Shown here: positions 40,177 through 48,840 of the stretch, piece after piece
Numbering within the stretch: the stretch's first letter is position 1
Layout of the letters: every line of letters starts with the position of its first letter
Assembly: GCA_949299115.1 (NCBI GenBank)
Contig: CASFZH010000002.1
Span: forward strand, 100,236-164,235
Source of the DNA: an uncultured Helicobacter sp.
GTDB taxonomy: Bacteria > Campylobacterota > Campylobacteria > Campylobacterales > Helicobacteraceae
DNA: 64,000 nt
Direction: 5' to 3'
Translations under genes and position numbers: made by a program
The notes under the pieces: generated by a model
Told to the model about the DNA's origin: nothing
The model's input: only the letters and a program-made list of their open reading frames with translations
Database searches by the model: none

Positions 40177-41497
40177 TTAAATATCATTTGCTGCATTTTT
40201 TTGTTCATACCAAAGACGTATTTTAGCCCCTATGCTTCTTAGGGGTTCTGGTGGCATGAAACTTGCCTTATTATGCTTAAGTATAAAATCTAAATTTGGA
40301 GAAGTTTTTTTGGCTATTAGCTCGGCAAGATAATAGCCCAAGTAAACACCCTTAGCCATACCCACACCATTGCTTCCACCAATGGCAAAAACATTGGGAG
40401 CAAATTCACCAAAAATGCTTTCATGATTGAGTGTCATACAAAGCATACCGCCCCAAGTAAATTCAAATTTTTTATGCTTAAGATGCGGGAATCTTGCTTC
40501 AAAAGACAGTCTGTGTTGCTCATAAGCTCGTCTTAAATCATGCTTGCTACAAGAGAGCTGTGGAATAAAATCTAGGACATTTCGAACAAAGATTCTCTTA
40601 TCGGGAGTAAAACGCACGGTTGTCCCGGCAGGATGGGCAGCAGTTAAACCATAAGGTTTAATATTAGCAAAATACTTTTGATATTCCTCATCGCTCAATG
40701 TTTCACTTAAAGAACCATAAGTAAAAATGGGGGCTTGTTTGTGTTTTACAATACCAAATTCTTCTAAATGGGAATCTAGGGCTAAAATAAGAATCTTACA
40801 TGTTGCACTACCACCATAGCTTTTGAGGATTTTTATTTCATCATATTGCACTTCAATAATTGGACTTTGCTCAAAGACTTCTACATTCTTTGGTAGACTT
40901 CTTATCAATCCTCGCATTAACGCCGCAGGATTCATAAGAATATTATTTGGTGTATAGATAGCTTCTTGATAATACTGTGTCCCAAGTCGCTCCTCAACCT
41001 CTTTGCCTTTCAATCGATGAAATTCAAATCCACAAGGCTTAAGATGTTTCTCAAAATTATCTAAACCTTTTAGATTAGAGTTTTCATGGGCACACATATA
41101 TTTACCCGCTTTTTGCCAATCACATTGTATATTGTTTTCTTGGATAATTTGTTGAAGAATATTAATTGCAAAGCAATTGAGTTCATGGAGTTTTTTATCA
41201 TGCTCTATATTTGGTTCTAAACCATCAAGATTATGAGGTAAATCTATGACAAATCCCGCATTACGTGAGCTTGTCCCTTGTCCTATTTTTAGGGCTTCAA
41301 TAAGAATTATTTTAGAATCTGAGAAATGTTTAGCTAAAAAGTTTGCAGCACTAAAGCCTGCGACCCCCCCCCCCCACTATGCAAATTTCGCTTTCTATAT
41401 CTCCTTTTAGTCTTTTGCCAAGATTTTGTTCTTTATCTATACAAAGCTCAAACCAGCCTATATCTCCATCAAGTTTAGGGAATCTTTTTATCTGCAT
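40177..41497 (-). CDS. Phase-variable FAD-dependent amine/amino-acid oxidoreductase (DAO family), OFF in this sequence
   Basis: Reading from ATG 41497 (GGAG before it), the protein reaches the FAD motif EICIVGG and then a 12-G tract (C12 on the plus strand, 41364-41375). With 12 G the frame shifts and stops after 54 codons. With 11 G (or 8 or 14) it continues as VAGFSAANFLAKHF and stays open to 40177, giving 439 residues. SSRNAGFVIDL, WGGMLCMTLNHESIFG, GGSNGVGMAKG and MPPEPLRSIG are typical of PuuB/DadA-like DAO-fold deaminating oxidases. MFS and Rid genes follow closely, so the whole operon may switch. GC is higher than usual here (lines of 37-47% across the operon). Confidence 0.9.
41364..41375 (-). 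repeat. Poly-G tract (12), contingency locus in the FAD oxidoreductase
   Basis: Twelve consecutive C on the plus strand, read as G on the coding strand, within the glycine-rich FAD-binding loop. Frame arithmetic shows that 11 restores the gene and 12 closes it. Confidence 0.97.
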
Positions 41498-42277
41498 ATT
41501 ATTTCTCCTAGTATTTTTTTAGTAATAACTGATTAAAATATAACATAAACTTTGTGATATGATACAAAATTATAAAATATTCTCTTTTCGGAAACATAAA
41601 ATTACAAAAAGTAACATGAAATAATGAGATGTAAAAGCTATTGCCATAGAATTGAGAATCAAACACAGATTTTGAATCGCAAATCATCAGATGATTTTGT
41701 ATACAAAAGCTTATTCCATATTTATCTCTGACTCACAAAACAAAGATAATCATGCTCCAATACAAGTAGACAACAAAAAAAATCATGCGTTGGAATCTTG
41801 TATATAATTAAGATTCCAAATATATAAGGAAAATTTCTAAAATCAACTTTAAGGGTATTATGCAAATTATTTTTAGCAAGAAAAGCACAAAAATAATTAC
41901 AGAAATTCATCATTGCCTTATGATCTAATGATAATATTTTGAAATGTCTAAGTTTTTATTTATTGATAGAAATTTAGAAAATAATCTATTCTTTAATATA
42001 TTTATATATTTTATAATAATTAGCATTATGACTACTAAATTCTAAATAATATTCTAATTACAATAGAATCTAGAAAATTTATTTATAGAGATTCCAGACC
42101 ACACGCAATATTATGCTACAGTTTTAAACTCAAAACTTCATTAAAACAAAGGATATCGATATAGATGAATCATATAAAGCCTAAAATCACTAAATCTAGA
42201 GATAGAATAGATAAAATATTATGCAAAATGTAGCATACAATAAGCCAAATTTTACTATTTAATGAAAGCGAATAAAT
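41498..42277. other. Noncoding gap of 780 bases
   Basis: The longest gene-free stretch in the window, between the divergently transcribed phase-variable operon and the PgpA-like gene. It is very AT-rich. A 63-codon ORF on the minus strand (41722-41913) has no ribosome site and no family resemblance. No tRNA or clear hairpin was seen; the promoter of the oxidase operon must lie in the first part. Confidence 0.4.
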
Positions 42278-42838
42278 ATGAAAGATTTTTTAAATTTATT
42301 TATATTTAGTGTTATTAAGCCATTATGGCTACGAAAATTATGTGTTAATCTCTTGGGATATACAATAATCTACATGATTATTGTATATAATCGAGAAAGT
42401 GCATTATTGATAAGTTTATTTTTTAGTGTATTTGCATATCGTAAAACACAACAACAATTCCAACTTAATATAAAAGAAGAAAAAAGTGTCGATTCTCCAC
42501 AAAAATTGAATCAATATGATAATACCATACTCAATCATTTTATAATAAGTCTCTTTTGTGCTTGTCTGCTATCCTTTAATACATGGCAAGTCTTTGTTAT
42601 ACAAATTATTATAAGCCTTATCTTTATTTTTATATATGACATATATAAGCCTAGTTTAATAGGACGATTCTATAATCTTACGAGCAACCCACCATTAGGC
42701 TACATTATGAGTGCCATATTGCATGGAATATTGAGTGGTATAAGCACTATGTTGGTCTATTCTTTATTCCTAAAAATGTTCAATATTTCAGAATCTACGA
42801 TTTTAACTACAAAACAAATATTGAGTTTTATATCATAA
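42278..42838 (+). CDS. Divergent PgpA-like membrane protein
   Basis: This 186-residue protein has about four hydrophobic segments. The segment YDIYKPSLIGRFYNLTSNPP followed by LGYIMSAILHGILSG aligns with the C-terminal half of phosphatidylglycerophosphatase A (FDxxKPxxIxxxD...GGxGxMxDDxxAG), but the acidic catalytic residues are gone: MxDD has become IMSA and the upstream IDEVxG is replaced by LNHFII. It may be a non-catalytic relative of an H. pylori membrane protein with PgpA similarity. No strong ribosome site is visible. Confidence 0.5.
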   Translation: MKDFLNLFIFSVIKPLWLRKLCVNLLGYTIIYMIIVYNRESALLISLFFSVFAYRKTQQQFQLNIKEEKSVDSPQKLNQYDNTILNHFIISLFCACLLSFNTWQVFVIQIIISLIFIFIYDIYKPSLIGRFYNLTSNPPLGYIMSAILHGILSGISTMLVYSLFLKMFNISESTILTTKQILSFIS

Positions 42839-43219
42839 TAAAACAGTTATATAGATTAACAGGACTCTTATATCCCAATTCCTAGCACAACAAAAAAACA
42901 AAAGAAAAATACTTTATCTGTCCTGCCCCCCCCAATATTGCCATCCAAATATAAAAAAATATTTTTCTTTTTTATGCTATTAAACGATTGCATGTAAATC
43001 GAAGGGGGAATGATTCTAATGATACAATAATAATACTAAAGCTCTTGCAAATATTATAAGCTAGAACGTGTTCTATCTGTTTAAATGACGTTGCAATATA
43101 TAGTTTTGTATTATATTACGACTCTCAAAATTAATATCTCATAAGAATAAATAAATCATAGAAACAATCTTTACTTTTACAATACAATACTATGCAAAAG
43201 TATTAAAACTAAGGGGTAG
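42839..43219. other. Noncoding gap with a C8 run inside an inverted repeat
   Basis: A 12-base arm AAAAGAAAAATA (42900-42911) is matched by TATTTTTCTTTT (42960-42971), followed by further T. The 48-base interior contains eight C (42926-42933). The hairpin could terminate the PgpA-like transcript. The C8 run is outside any recognisable gene. Confidence 0.45.
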
Positions 43220-44017
43220 TTAGTATATATCATAATACACTAAAACCTTGTTAAATGTAGCAATAATCGAAATAGCATATAAAACAAGCAAAATAATTTT
43301 ATGATATTGAAGTGAAATAATATCAATAAGTCTTTGACCAATTATAACACCAAACAAAGAAAAAACTCCAAGTACTAATCCCGCTTCTAATACCGTATTT
43401 GTAATCAGACTATGATGTATAAGAGAGATGGTTCCAGCAATAGCAGCACACATAATAAAAAATAATGAAAGTGGAACAATTTTTTTTGTATCAAATCCTA
43501 AATAATACATTAATAATGGTGTGAGCAACACACCACCACCAATACCTAAAGATACGGCAAAAACTCCTGTCAATGAGCCAATAATTACAAGCACTTTATT
43601 TTTTTGTTTATTGGATATATTAATATGATGTGTGTTCTTTGTAGAACCACGTAAAAATTTATAAAAAGTAATACAACTTACAATTAAGAATAATAATGTC
43701 AAATGATCTGGCGTTATTATGTCCAACACAATACCGCTACAAGATGCCCCAATAATTCCTCCCATCCCTAAAAACAATGCATCTTCTATATTTAAGTTTT
43801 TTTTCTTGAACAAATTGATGATAGTCCCAAATACAGAAGAAAAAATCATTTGAATAACAGAAATACCTATGGCTTCATGAGTTGAAAAATCCAAAGATGA
43901 AACGAAATAATGAGAATAAAGCATTGAGGGCACAATTATCATACCACCACCAATGCCGAATAATGCTGATGCACCCCCCGTCACGATACCCAATACTGCT
44001 AAATACAAAAATTCCAT
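43220..44017 (-). CDS. TSUP-family permease (TauE/SafE)
   Basis: This is a membrane protein of about 265 residues with eight or so helices, thought to export sulfite or other sulfur-containing anions. The duplicated family motif is visible: GGASALFGIGGGMIIVPSML near the N-terminus and AVSLGIGGGVLLTPLLMYYL in the second half. I start at ATG 44017 (MEFLYLAVLG), which begins the first helix; the frame remains open 30 codons upstream with a non-conserved Cys/Tyr-rich stretch. Substrate unknown. Confidence 0.85.
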   Translation of the reverse strand: MEFLYLAVLGIVTGGASALFGIGGGMIIVPSMLYSHYFVSSLDFSTHEAIGISVIQMIFSSVFGTIINLFKKKNLNIEDALFLGMGGIIGASCSGIVLDIITPDHLTLLFLIVSCITFYKFLRGSTKNTHHINISNKQKNKVLVIIGSLTGVFAVSLGIGGGVLLTPLLMYYLGFDTKKIVPLSLFFIMCAAIAGTISLIHHSLITNTVLEAGLVLGVFSLFGVIIGQRLIDIISLQYHKIILLVLYAISIIATFNKVLVYYDIY

Positions 44018-44153
44018 AAGACAATTATATTGAAAACAGAATATTATTGGATATTTAGTGTTATTTTTCACACAAAAAATATCTACTATATATTCAAAAA
44101 GTAACAATCCTTATAATCTCTATGAAATAACCATAAATCCCATTCAAAGTAAG

Positions 44154-45071
44154 TCATAAATACGCATTTTGAATTCCTTTATAAATAATAGCACCTATTC
44201 TCCCTTTTTGTGTGTTTATATGTATATTTTCTCCTGGCATATATGTATTAATTTGCAATGAAGTTTCGATATTGTTATGGCAATCATAAAAGTTTAAATA
44301 AAACATTACAACAGACTCATCATTAACAACAACTCGCAATGTTTTTGTAGCTTCATCATCAATTTTTATAAATTTACTTAATTCAGCGTGTAAAATATGC
44401 TTTAATTCATTTTTGTAACTTTGAAGCCCTTTAAATTCAATGTTAACACGATAGCTTGGCAAAATATCAATAATCTCCTGATAATTAGAAAGCTCTTCTG
44501 TCGCATACAACATATCTTTTGATAAAACTTGATATAAAGACACATCATTTTTGTAATCTTTCATTACATGCTTAAAATGCTTGTATTGATTAAAAGCTGG
44601 AGTTTGACAAAATTGTAAGAGAGAATCCAATGTCTGCTTATTGTTTTGTAGGCGATTCGCAATTTGAGCTTGCAATAAGTTTTTATCTACTCTTACACGG
44701 ACAAATATCATATTATCTTTTTTTGTTATCTTATCAATCTCTATTGCTGGCAAATCTTTAATTTGAGATTCTATTACAATATCACTACTTGCCCGTGTAT
44801 GCAAGGTATTGTTTACTTGTGTTGTGGAATCTTTAGCAGAATATTTAATACTAACTTGTAAATTCGTCACCAAATCTTTAATAGCATATTGTTTTGCAGC
44901 TTCAAGTGAATAGCTAGAACCGTTTCCATAAAGATATTGAGATTTTTTAGAATCCAAATGCCGATTTTTTGTATCATTAGCGACATTGCAACCCACAAAA
45001 AACAAAAAGCTTCCCAATAAAGAACTTATTATAACTGAATATTTCAGATACATTTTACAATCAAAAACCAT
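44154..45071 (-). CDS. LPP20-like lipoprotein
   Basis: A 305-residue exported lipoprotein. The signal peptide ends in a lipobox-like LFFVGC with the lipid-attachment cysteine near residue 28. Then YLYGNGSSYSLEAAKQYAIKDL, with VTNLQVSIKY just after, matches the LPP20 domain shared by Helicobacter and related outer-membrane lipoproteins (repeated-Ala helix after a GxGxS motif). The C-terminal half is a beta-rich region without a recognised family. It may begin six codons later at a second ATG. Function unknown; envelope location inferred. Confidence 0.7.
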   Translation of the reverse strand: MVFDCKMYLKYSVIISSLLGSFLFFVGCNVANDTKNRHLDSKKSQYLYGNGSSYSLEAAKQYAIKDLVTNLQVSIKYSAKDSTTQVNNTLHTRASSDIVIESQIKDLPAIEIDKITKKDNMIFVRVRVDKNLLQAQIANRLQNNKQTLDSLLQFCQTPAFNQYKHFKHVMKDYKNDVSLYQVLSKDMLYATEELSNYQEIIDILPSYRVNIEFKGLQSYKNELKHILHAELSKFIKIDDEATKTLRVVVNDESVVMFYLNFYDCHNNIETSLQINTYMPGENIHINTQKGRIGAIIYKGIQNAYL

Positions 45072-45478
45072 ACTCTTTGACTCCCGTCTTCAGTTTTACT
45101 ACTAATTATATTATAGCATACTCAATCTCAACTTTGATGTCCAATGTAAAAACATAACCGCAATATCTTTGTATCAAATACAAAAAAATATTATCAATTT
45201 AATATAACATATTATACATTTTATAAAAAATTTAATTATTTATTGCATTAAATCAATATAGTGTAAACTTCTAGGAATTACTCTGAATCCATAAAAGAAT
45301 ATTTTTAAACGTATTGTTTTGTATTTCTAAAATATACTGAATGCCTTTATTTCATAATCAATGTTTTATGTGATATTTTTAACATAGACCAATGCCTTGT
45401 TTAGAATTTTACTCATTCTCTATGCTATACTAAACTAACAAAATTATTGTCTTTTTTGATAAGTTTAAGGAACAAATA
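45072..45478. other. Divergent intergenic region, 407 bases
   Basis: AT-rich DNA between the lipoprotein gene and the DUF2972-like gene. The right end carries a promoter and ribosome site for the latter. I see no ORF, tRNA or strong hairpin. Confidence 0.4.
45423..45431 (+). promoter_or_regulatory. Extended -10 promoter for the DUF2972-like gene
   Basis: TG at 45423-45424, one base, TATACT at 45426-45431, 48 bases before ATG 45479, which is itself preceded by AAGGAA at a 6-base spacing. An intact promoter and ribosome site argue that the out-of-frame gene is a switchable gene, not a decayed one. Confidence 0.5.
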
Positions 45479-47319
45479 ATGAAAGCAACTGCACTGTATA
45501 TTACACAAACATTGGAATATAAAATTGGGACAGCGATAATGAAATCAATATGCCCTAACTATACAAATAACGGGGGGGGGGGCAAGAATGCCTAGCAAAT
45601 AAAAAAAATAATTACATCGCTCTCTTAAAACTAACGTTAAAGCTTCGTTTAATACGCATAAAATATAAAAAACAAAGAAAACTTTACAAAAATATAATTT
45701 CTTGCTTTCCAGAATTACAAAAAGAAATTGAAGCACTACCTGCTTGGGAAAATAAAATAATTGAAATTGGAGAAGTAGCCCAATTATTAGGCATACAAAA
45801 TGCCCTAGCATTTAAATTGGGTTGTGTGGCAGAAAAACATAAAGCCAAGTGGTATCAAGGCGACTATTATTTTGCAATATTATTAGTTCTGCAAGAACTC
45901 TGCAAGACTCAAGAAGCAGAATCTTTGCAACATGAAATCAATAACATTTTATATAATAAAAATTGGAATTTAAACAATAATCACAATCCTATTAATTTTC
46001 TGGATTCCGATGAAATAACAATACAATTCATCAAAACAAATAAACAATCTATAAAAACGTGGCTGGAATCTAGTGATTTTGAGCAATATATTGAAGCCAA
46101 TCATCCGTATCCTCCGCTACTTAACCCTAAGGATATAAATTATGACGACATGAAACCAGAAATTGCATGGGATTTAAACTTGCCTCTGCCAGATTACTAT
46201 AAATTTATAGTAGCAACAAGAGGAGTTCAAGGTCATTATGCTTTTTTTAAATTTTTACAAAGATGTATCAATGTACTAGAAGCAAGGGCTTTCCCAACAA
46301 CAAAAGATGCATACATCACATGGTTTACACAACTTTTATTGCACAAAAATGAAAAAAATGCACTCTACTTTATTAACTTTTGGGAATCTTCTCAATATGA
46401 TCAAGATAAACTTGCGTGGCTATGTTGGGCAAATAAAGAAATTGTTGCATTGGTGAGAGACCCCATATCTCGCTTAAAGTCTATCATCAATCATAATGGA
46501 GACAATCCTGATACCATTAATCACTTTAATCTTACTTTTAATTGTGATGAGGTAGTAAAATATTGGATGTGGTATATATTCGGCGAGAGCCCTAATATAC
46601 ACATATCTCTTACTAAAGAATGCTTTTTATCACACAAATGGTTACAAGTAGATTCTTATTTTACACCATTATCAAACGACAAGGTAATGTATATTGATAT
46701 GAATGAAATCATCGGCGAAAAAACCATTCATACAATGAATAGATTGGGAGAAAAATTTGACTTTTCTGTACCAAATGATCATATTTTTTTTACAGCACAA
46801 ACAGGAGGTATTATAGGCTATATGCTTATGGGGAAACCAAAGATTCTTTATATACATGAAATGGATTTAGAAAAAACAAAAAATGATTTGAATAGCCTTA
46901 AAGCGAATGATAGTTTAAAAATACATATCATTCTCTTAGCAGAAAGCAATATGTATGAGAATCTCATAAACATAAACCACCTTATCAATATACCAAATAA
47001 TTTCAATAATCTTATACTAAAAATGAAAAAAGATGATTTTGAGAATCTTAAAAATAATGATAAACTTTTTCAAGCAACAAAACAATATTTAAAATCTCTC
47101 ATGATGTCATTAGAAAAAAGAGTGTTTATAGAAGAAGCCAAAAAAATCAATGAAAAACAAATACTTAGTTTCCTTGCAATACAACAAAAATTGCAAATAT
47201 TAAAAGATATTTTAGATGAGGAAACAGCACATATTAAAGAAGTTCGCCCAGACATCGTAGAATCATGGCAATATTACCAAGAATTTGAAAGATTATGCAA
47301 AACCAAAGGCATTAAATAA
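45479..47319 (+). CDS. Phase-variable DUF2972-like protein, OFF in this sequence
   Basis: Translation from ATG 45479 enters an 11-G tract (45572-45582) and stops after 38 codons. With 12 G (or 9, 15) the frame continues as QECLANKKNNY and runs without a stop to 47319, giving 613 residues. The ON protein has a basic helical N-terminal part (residues 36-75), and near residue 321 VALVRDPISRLKSIINHNGD, the hallmark of the DUF2972 family of Campylobacter and Helicobacter. RDPISR also resembles the PAPS-binding motif of sulfotransferases, so a surface-glycan modification role is plausible. The C-terminus is coiled coil-like. Confidence 0.85.
45572..45582 (+). repeat. Poly-G tract (11), contingency locus in the DUF2972-like gene
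   Basis: Eleven consecutive G about 93 bases into the gene. Adding one G joins the start codon to the 578-codon frame that follows; at 11 the frame closes. Confidence 0.97.
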
Positions 47320-47389
47320 AATAGTGCAATATTGCGATAACAGAATCTATAAATATAAAGCCAAAAAATTAAAATATTCTTAAATTTTA

Positions 47390-47398
47390 TGCTACAAT
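47390..47398 (+). promoter_or_regulatory. Extended -10 promoter for ridA
   Basis: TG then TACAAT (47393-47398), 32 bases before the ridA ATG, followed by an AAGGAAG ribosome site. Confidence 0.45.
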
Positions 47399-47429
47399 TA
47401 CGGCATTTTATTACTATTAAGGAAGTAAA

Positions 47430-47822
47430 ATGCCAAATAATATAACACAATTTGAATTTATTGAAACACAAGATGCTCCAAAAGCCATAGGACCATATTC
47501 ACAAGCAATTGCGGTGCAAAATCTAATTTTCACTTCTGGACAAATTCCACTTTTACCAAATGGAGATTTTTTAGATTCTGATATTAAAGCACAAACACAT
47601 CAGGTTTGTAAGAATCTTCAAGCGGTTTTAAAACAAGCGAATAGCTCTTTAAAACACGTGATAAAAACAAATGTATATTTAAGCGATATGAGTTTATTTT
47701 CTGACTTCAATGAAGTCTATGGTGAATATTTTCCTCATAAACCCGCACGTAGTACAGTATGCGTAAAAGAGCTTCCAAAAAATAGTAAAATAGAAATTGA
47801 GTGTATTGCTATAAAAGCATAG
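47430..47822 (+). CDS. ridA: 2-iminobutanoate/2-iminopropanoate deaminase RidA
   Basis: This is the canonical RidA, which hydrolyses reactive imine and enamine intermediates from PLP enzymes. APKAIGPYSQAIAVQNLIFTSGQIPL, the NLQAVLKQANSSLKHVIKTNVYL segment and PARSTVCVKELPKNSKIEIEC with the catalytic arginine and glutamate are all standard. Length 130 is normal. A second, more divergent Rid protein lies at 38544 in the oxidase operon, which supports a specialised role for that one. Confidence 0.96.
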   Translation: MPNNITQFEFIETQDAPKAIGPYSQAIAVQNLIFTSGQIPLLPNGDFLDSDIKAQTHQVCKNLQAVLKQANSSLKHVIKTNVYLSDMSLFSDFNEVYGEYFPHKPARSTVCVKELPKNSKIEIECIAIKA

Positions 47823-47965
47823 TTTCATTTTAATTGTCCTTGTATTATTTATATTCATTAAAATATAATATTTATCACATATCACAATTAAAATCTAATA
47901 ACTGTTGTGAGTTTTTATTACCAAATCACACAAAAATCTTATTGAAATAATTAGGAGATAGAATC

Positions 47966-48724
47966 ATGAACATTTTAATAACTGGTGCTAGTTCTGGTTT
48001 TGGGCGGGCGTTATCTCTCTTATATGCAAAAGAATGGGATAATATTACTCTATATCTCATAGCACGTCGTCAAGATAAATTATCAAGTTTAGAACAAGAA
48101 ATTACAAGTCTTGGTAAAAATATTAAGGTTGTTTTAGGTATTGGCGATGTGTGTAATAAAGATTTTATCAAACTTTTTACAAAAGATTTGTGTATTGATA
48201 TTCTTGTAAATAATGCTGGTTTAGCACGTGGTATCGATAGTGCAGAACATATACCATTTTGTGACTGGGAAGAAATGATAGAAGTGAATATTAAGGCTTT
48301 GAGTTTTTTAACGCATTGTATCTTACCTAAAATGGTACAACAAGGAAAGGGACATATTATCAATATTGGATCGATAGCTGGAACATATCCTTATCCAGGT
48401 GGCAATGTTTACGGTGCAAGCAAAGCTTTTGTGAAACAATTTAGTCGCAATTTACGTGCAGATTTATATAATAAAAATATAAGAGTGAGCAATATTGAAC
48501 CTGGCTTATGCGAAGGGAGTGACTTCTCTATTGTGAGATTTCATGGAGATACGAAGAAAGCAGAAGAACTTTATGCACAAACTACACCACTACACGCAAA
48601 TGATATTGCAAAGACTATTTTTTGGGTAAGTAGTCAACCTCCACATATCAATGTAAATTCAATCGAGATTATGCCAACTGTGCAGGCAAGTGCTGGATTA
48701 AACGTTTATTGTAATAAGAAATAA
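47966..48724 (+). CDS. Short-chain dehydrogenase/reductase (YdfG-like)
   Basis: Classical SDR of 252 residues. NAD(P)-binding TGASSGFGRAL at residues 6-16, RRQDKL after the second strand (favours NADP), NNAGLARG, the catalytic serine in NIGSIAGTYPYPGG, and YGASKAFVKQ holding Tyr and Lys are visible; NIEPGLCEGSDFS follows. This matches the YdfG subgroup that oxidises L-allo-threonine and 3-hydroxy acids. AGGAGAT lies before the ATG. Substrate in vivo not known. Confidence 0.92.
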   Translation: MNILITGASSGFGRALSLLYAKEWDNITLYLIARRQDKLSSLEQEITSLGKNIKVVLGIGDVCNKDFIKLFTKDLCIDILVNNAGLARGIDSAEHIPFCDWEEMIEVNIKALSFLTHCILPKMVQQGKGHIINIGSIAGTYPYPGGNVYGASKAFVKQFSRNLRADLYNKNIRVSNIEPGLCEGSDFSIVRFHGDTKKAEELYAQTTPLHANDIAKTIFWVSSQPPHINVNSIEIMPTVQASAGLNVYCNKK

Positions 48725-48783
48725 CCTAAAACTACAATATCTTTTTTTTCATTAAATAAACTACCTAATATTTGGGCTTTTTT

Positions 48784-48792
48784 TGCTATAAT
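48784..48792 (+). promoter_or_regulatory. Extended -10 promoter for the ppiD-like/ftsA/ftsZ cluster
   Basis: A perfect TGC-TATAAT element ends 48 bases before the first gene of the division cluster. It is the best match to the Helicobacter housekeeping promoter in the window. Confidence 0.55.
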
Positions 48793-48840
48793 GCTAAGTA
48801 ATTTTTAGAAGAGATAATCTTAATTTAAGGAACAAACATT

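Noticed and set aside
40177..41097. A separate 306-residue oxidoreductase starting at 41097
   Set aside because: The frame is open further upstream to the poly-G tract and encodes the FAD-binding N-terminus there; the ATG at 41097 is internal.
41722..41913. 63-codon ORF on the minus strand in the 780-base gap
   Set aside because: No ribosome site, Cys/Phe-rich chance-like composition and no family resemblance.
45817..47319. A separate 500-residue gene starting with TTG at 45817
   Set aside because: The frame continues upstream without a stop to the G11 tract, and a promoter, ribosome site and ATG exist at 45423-45481.
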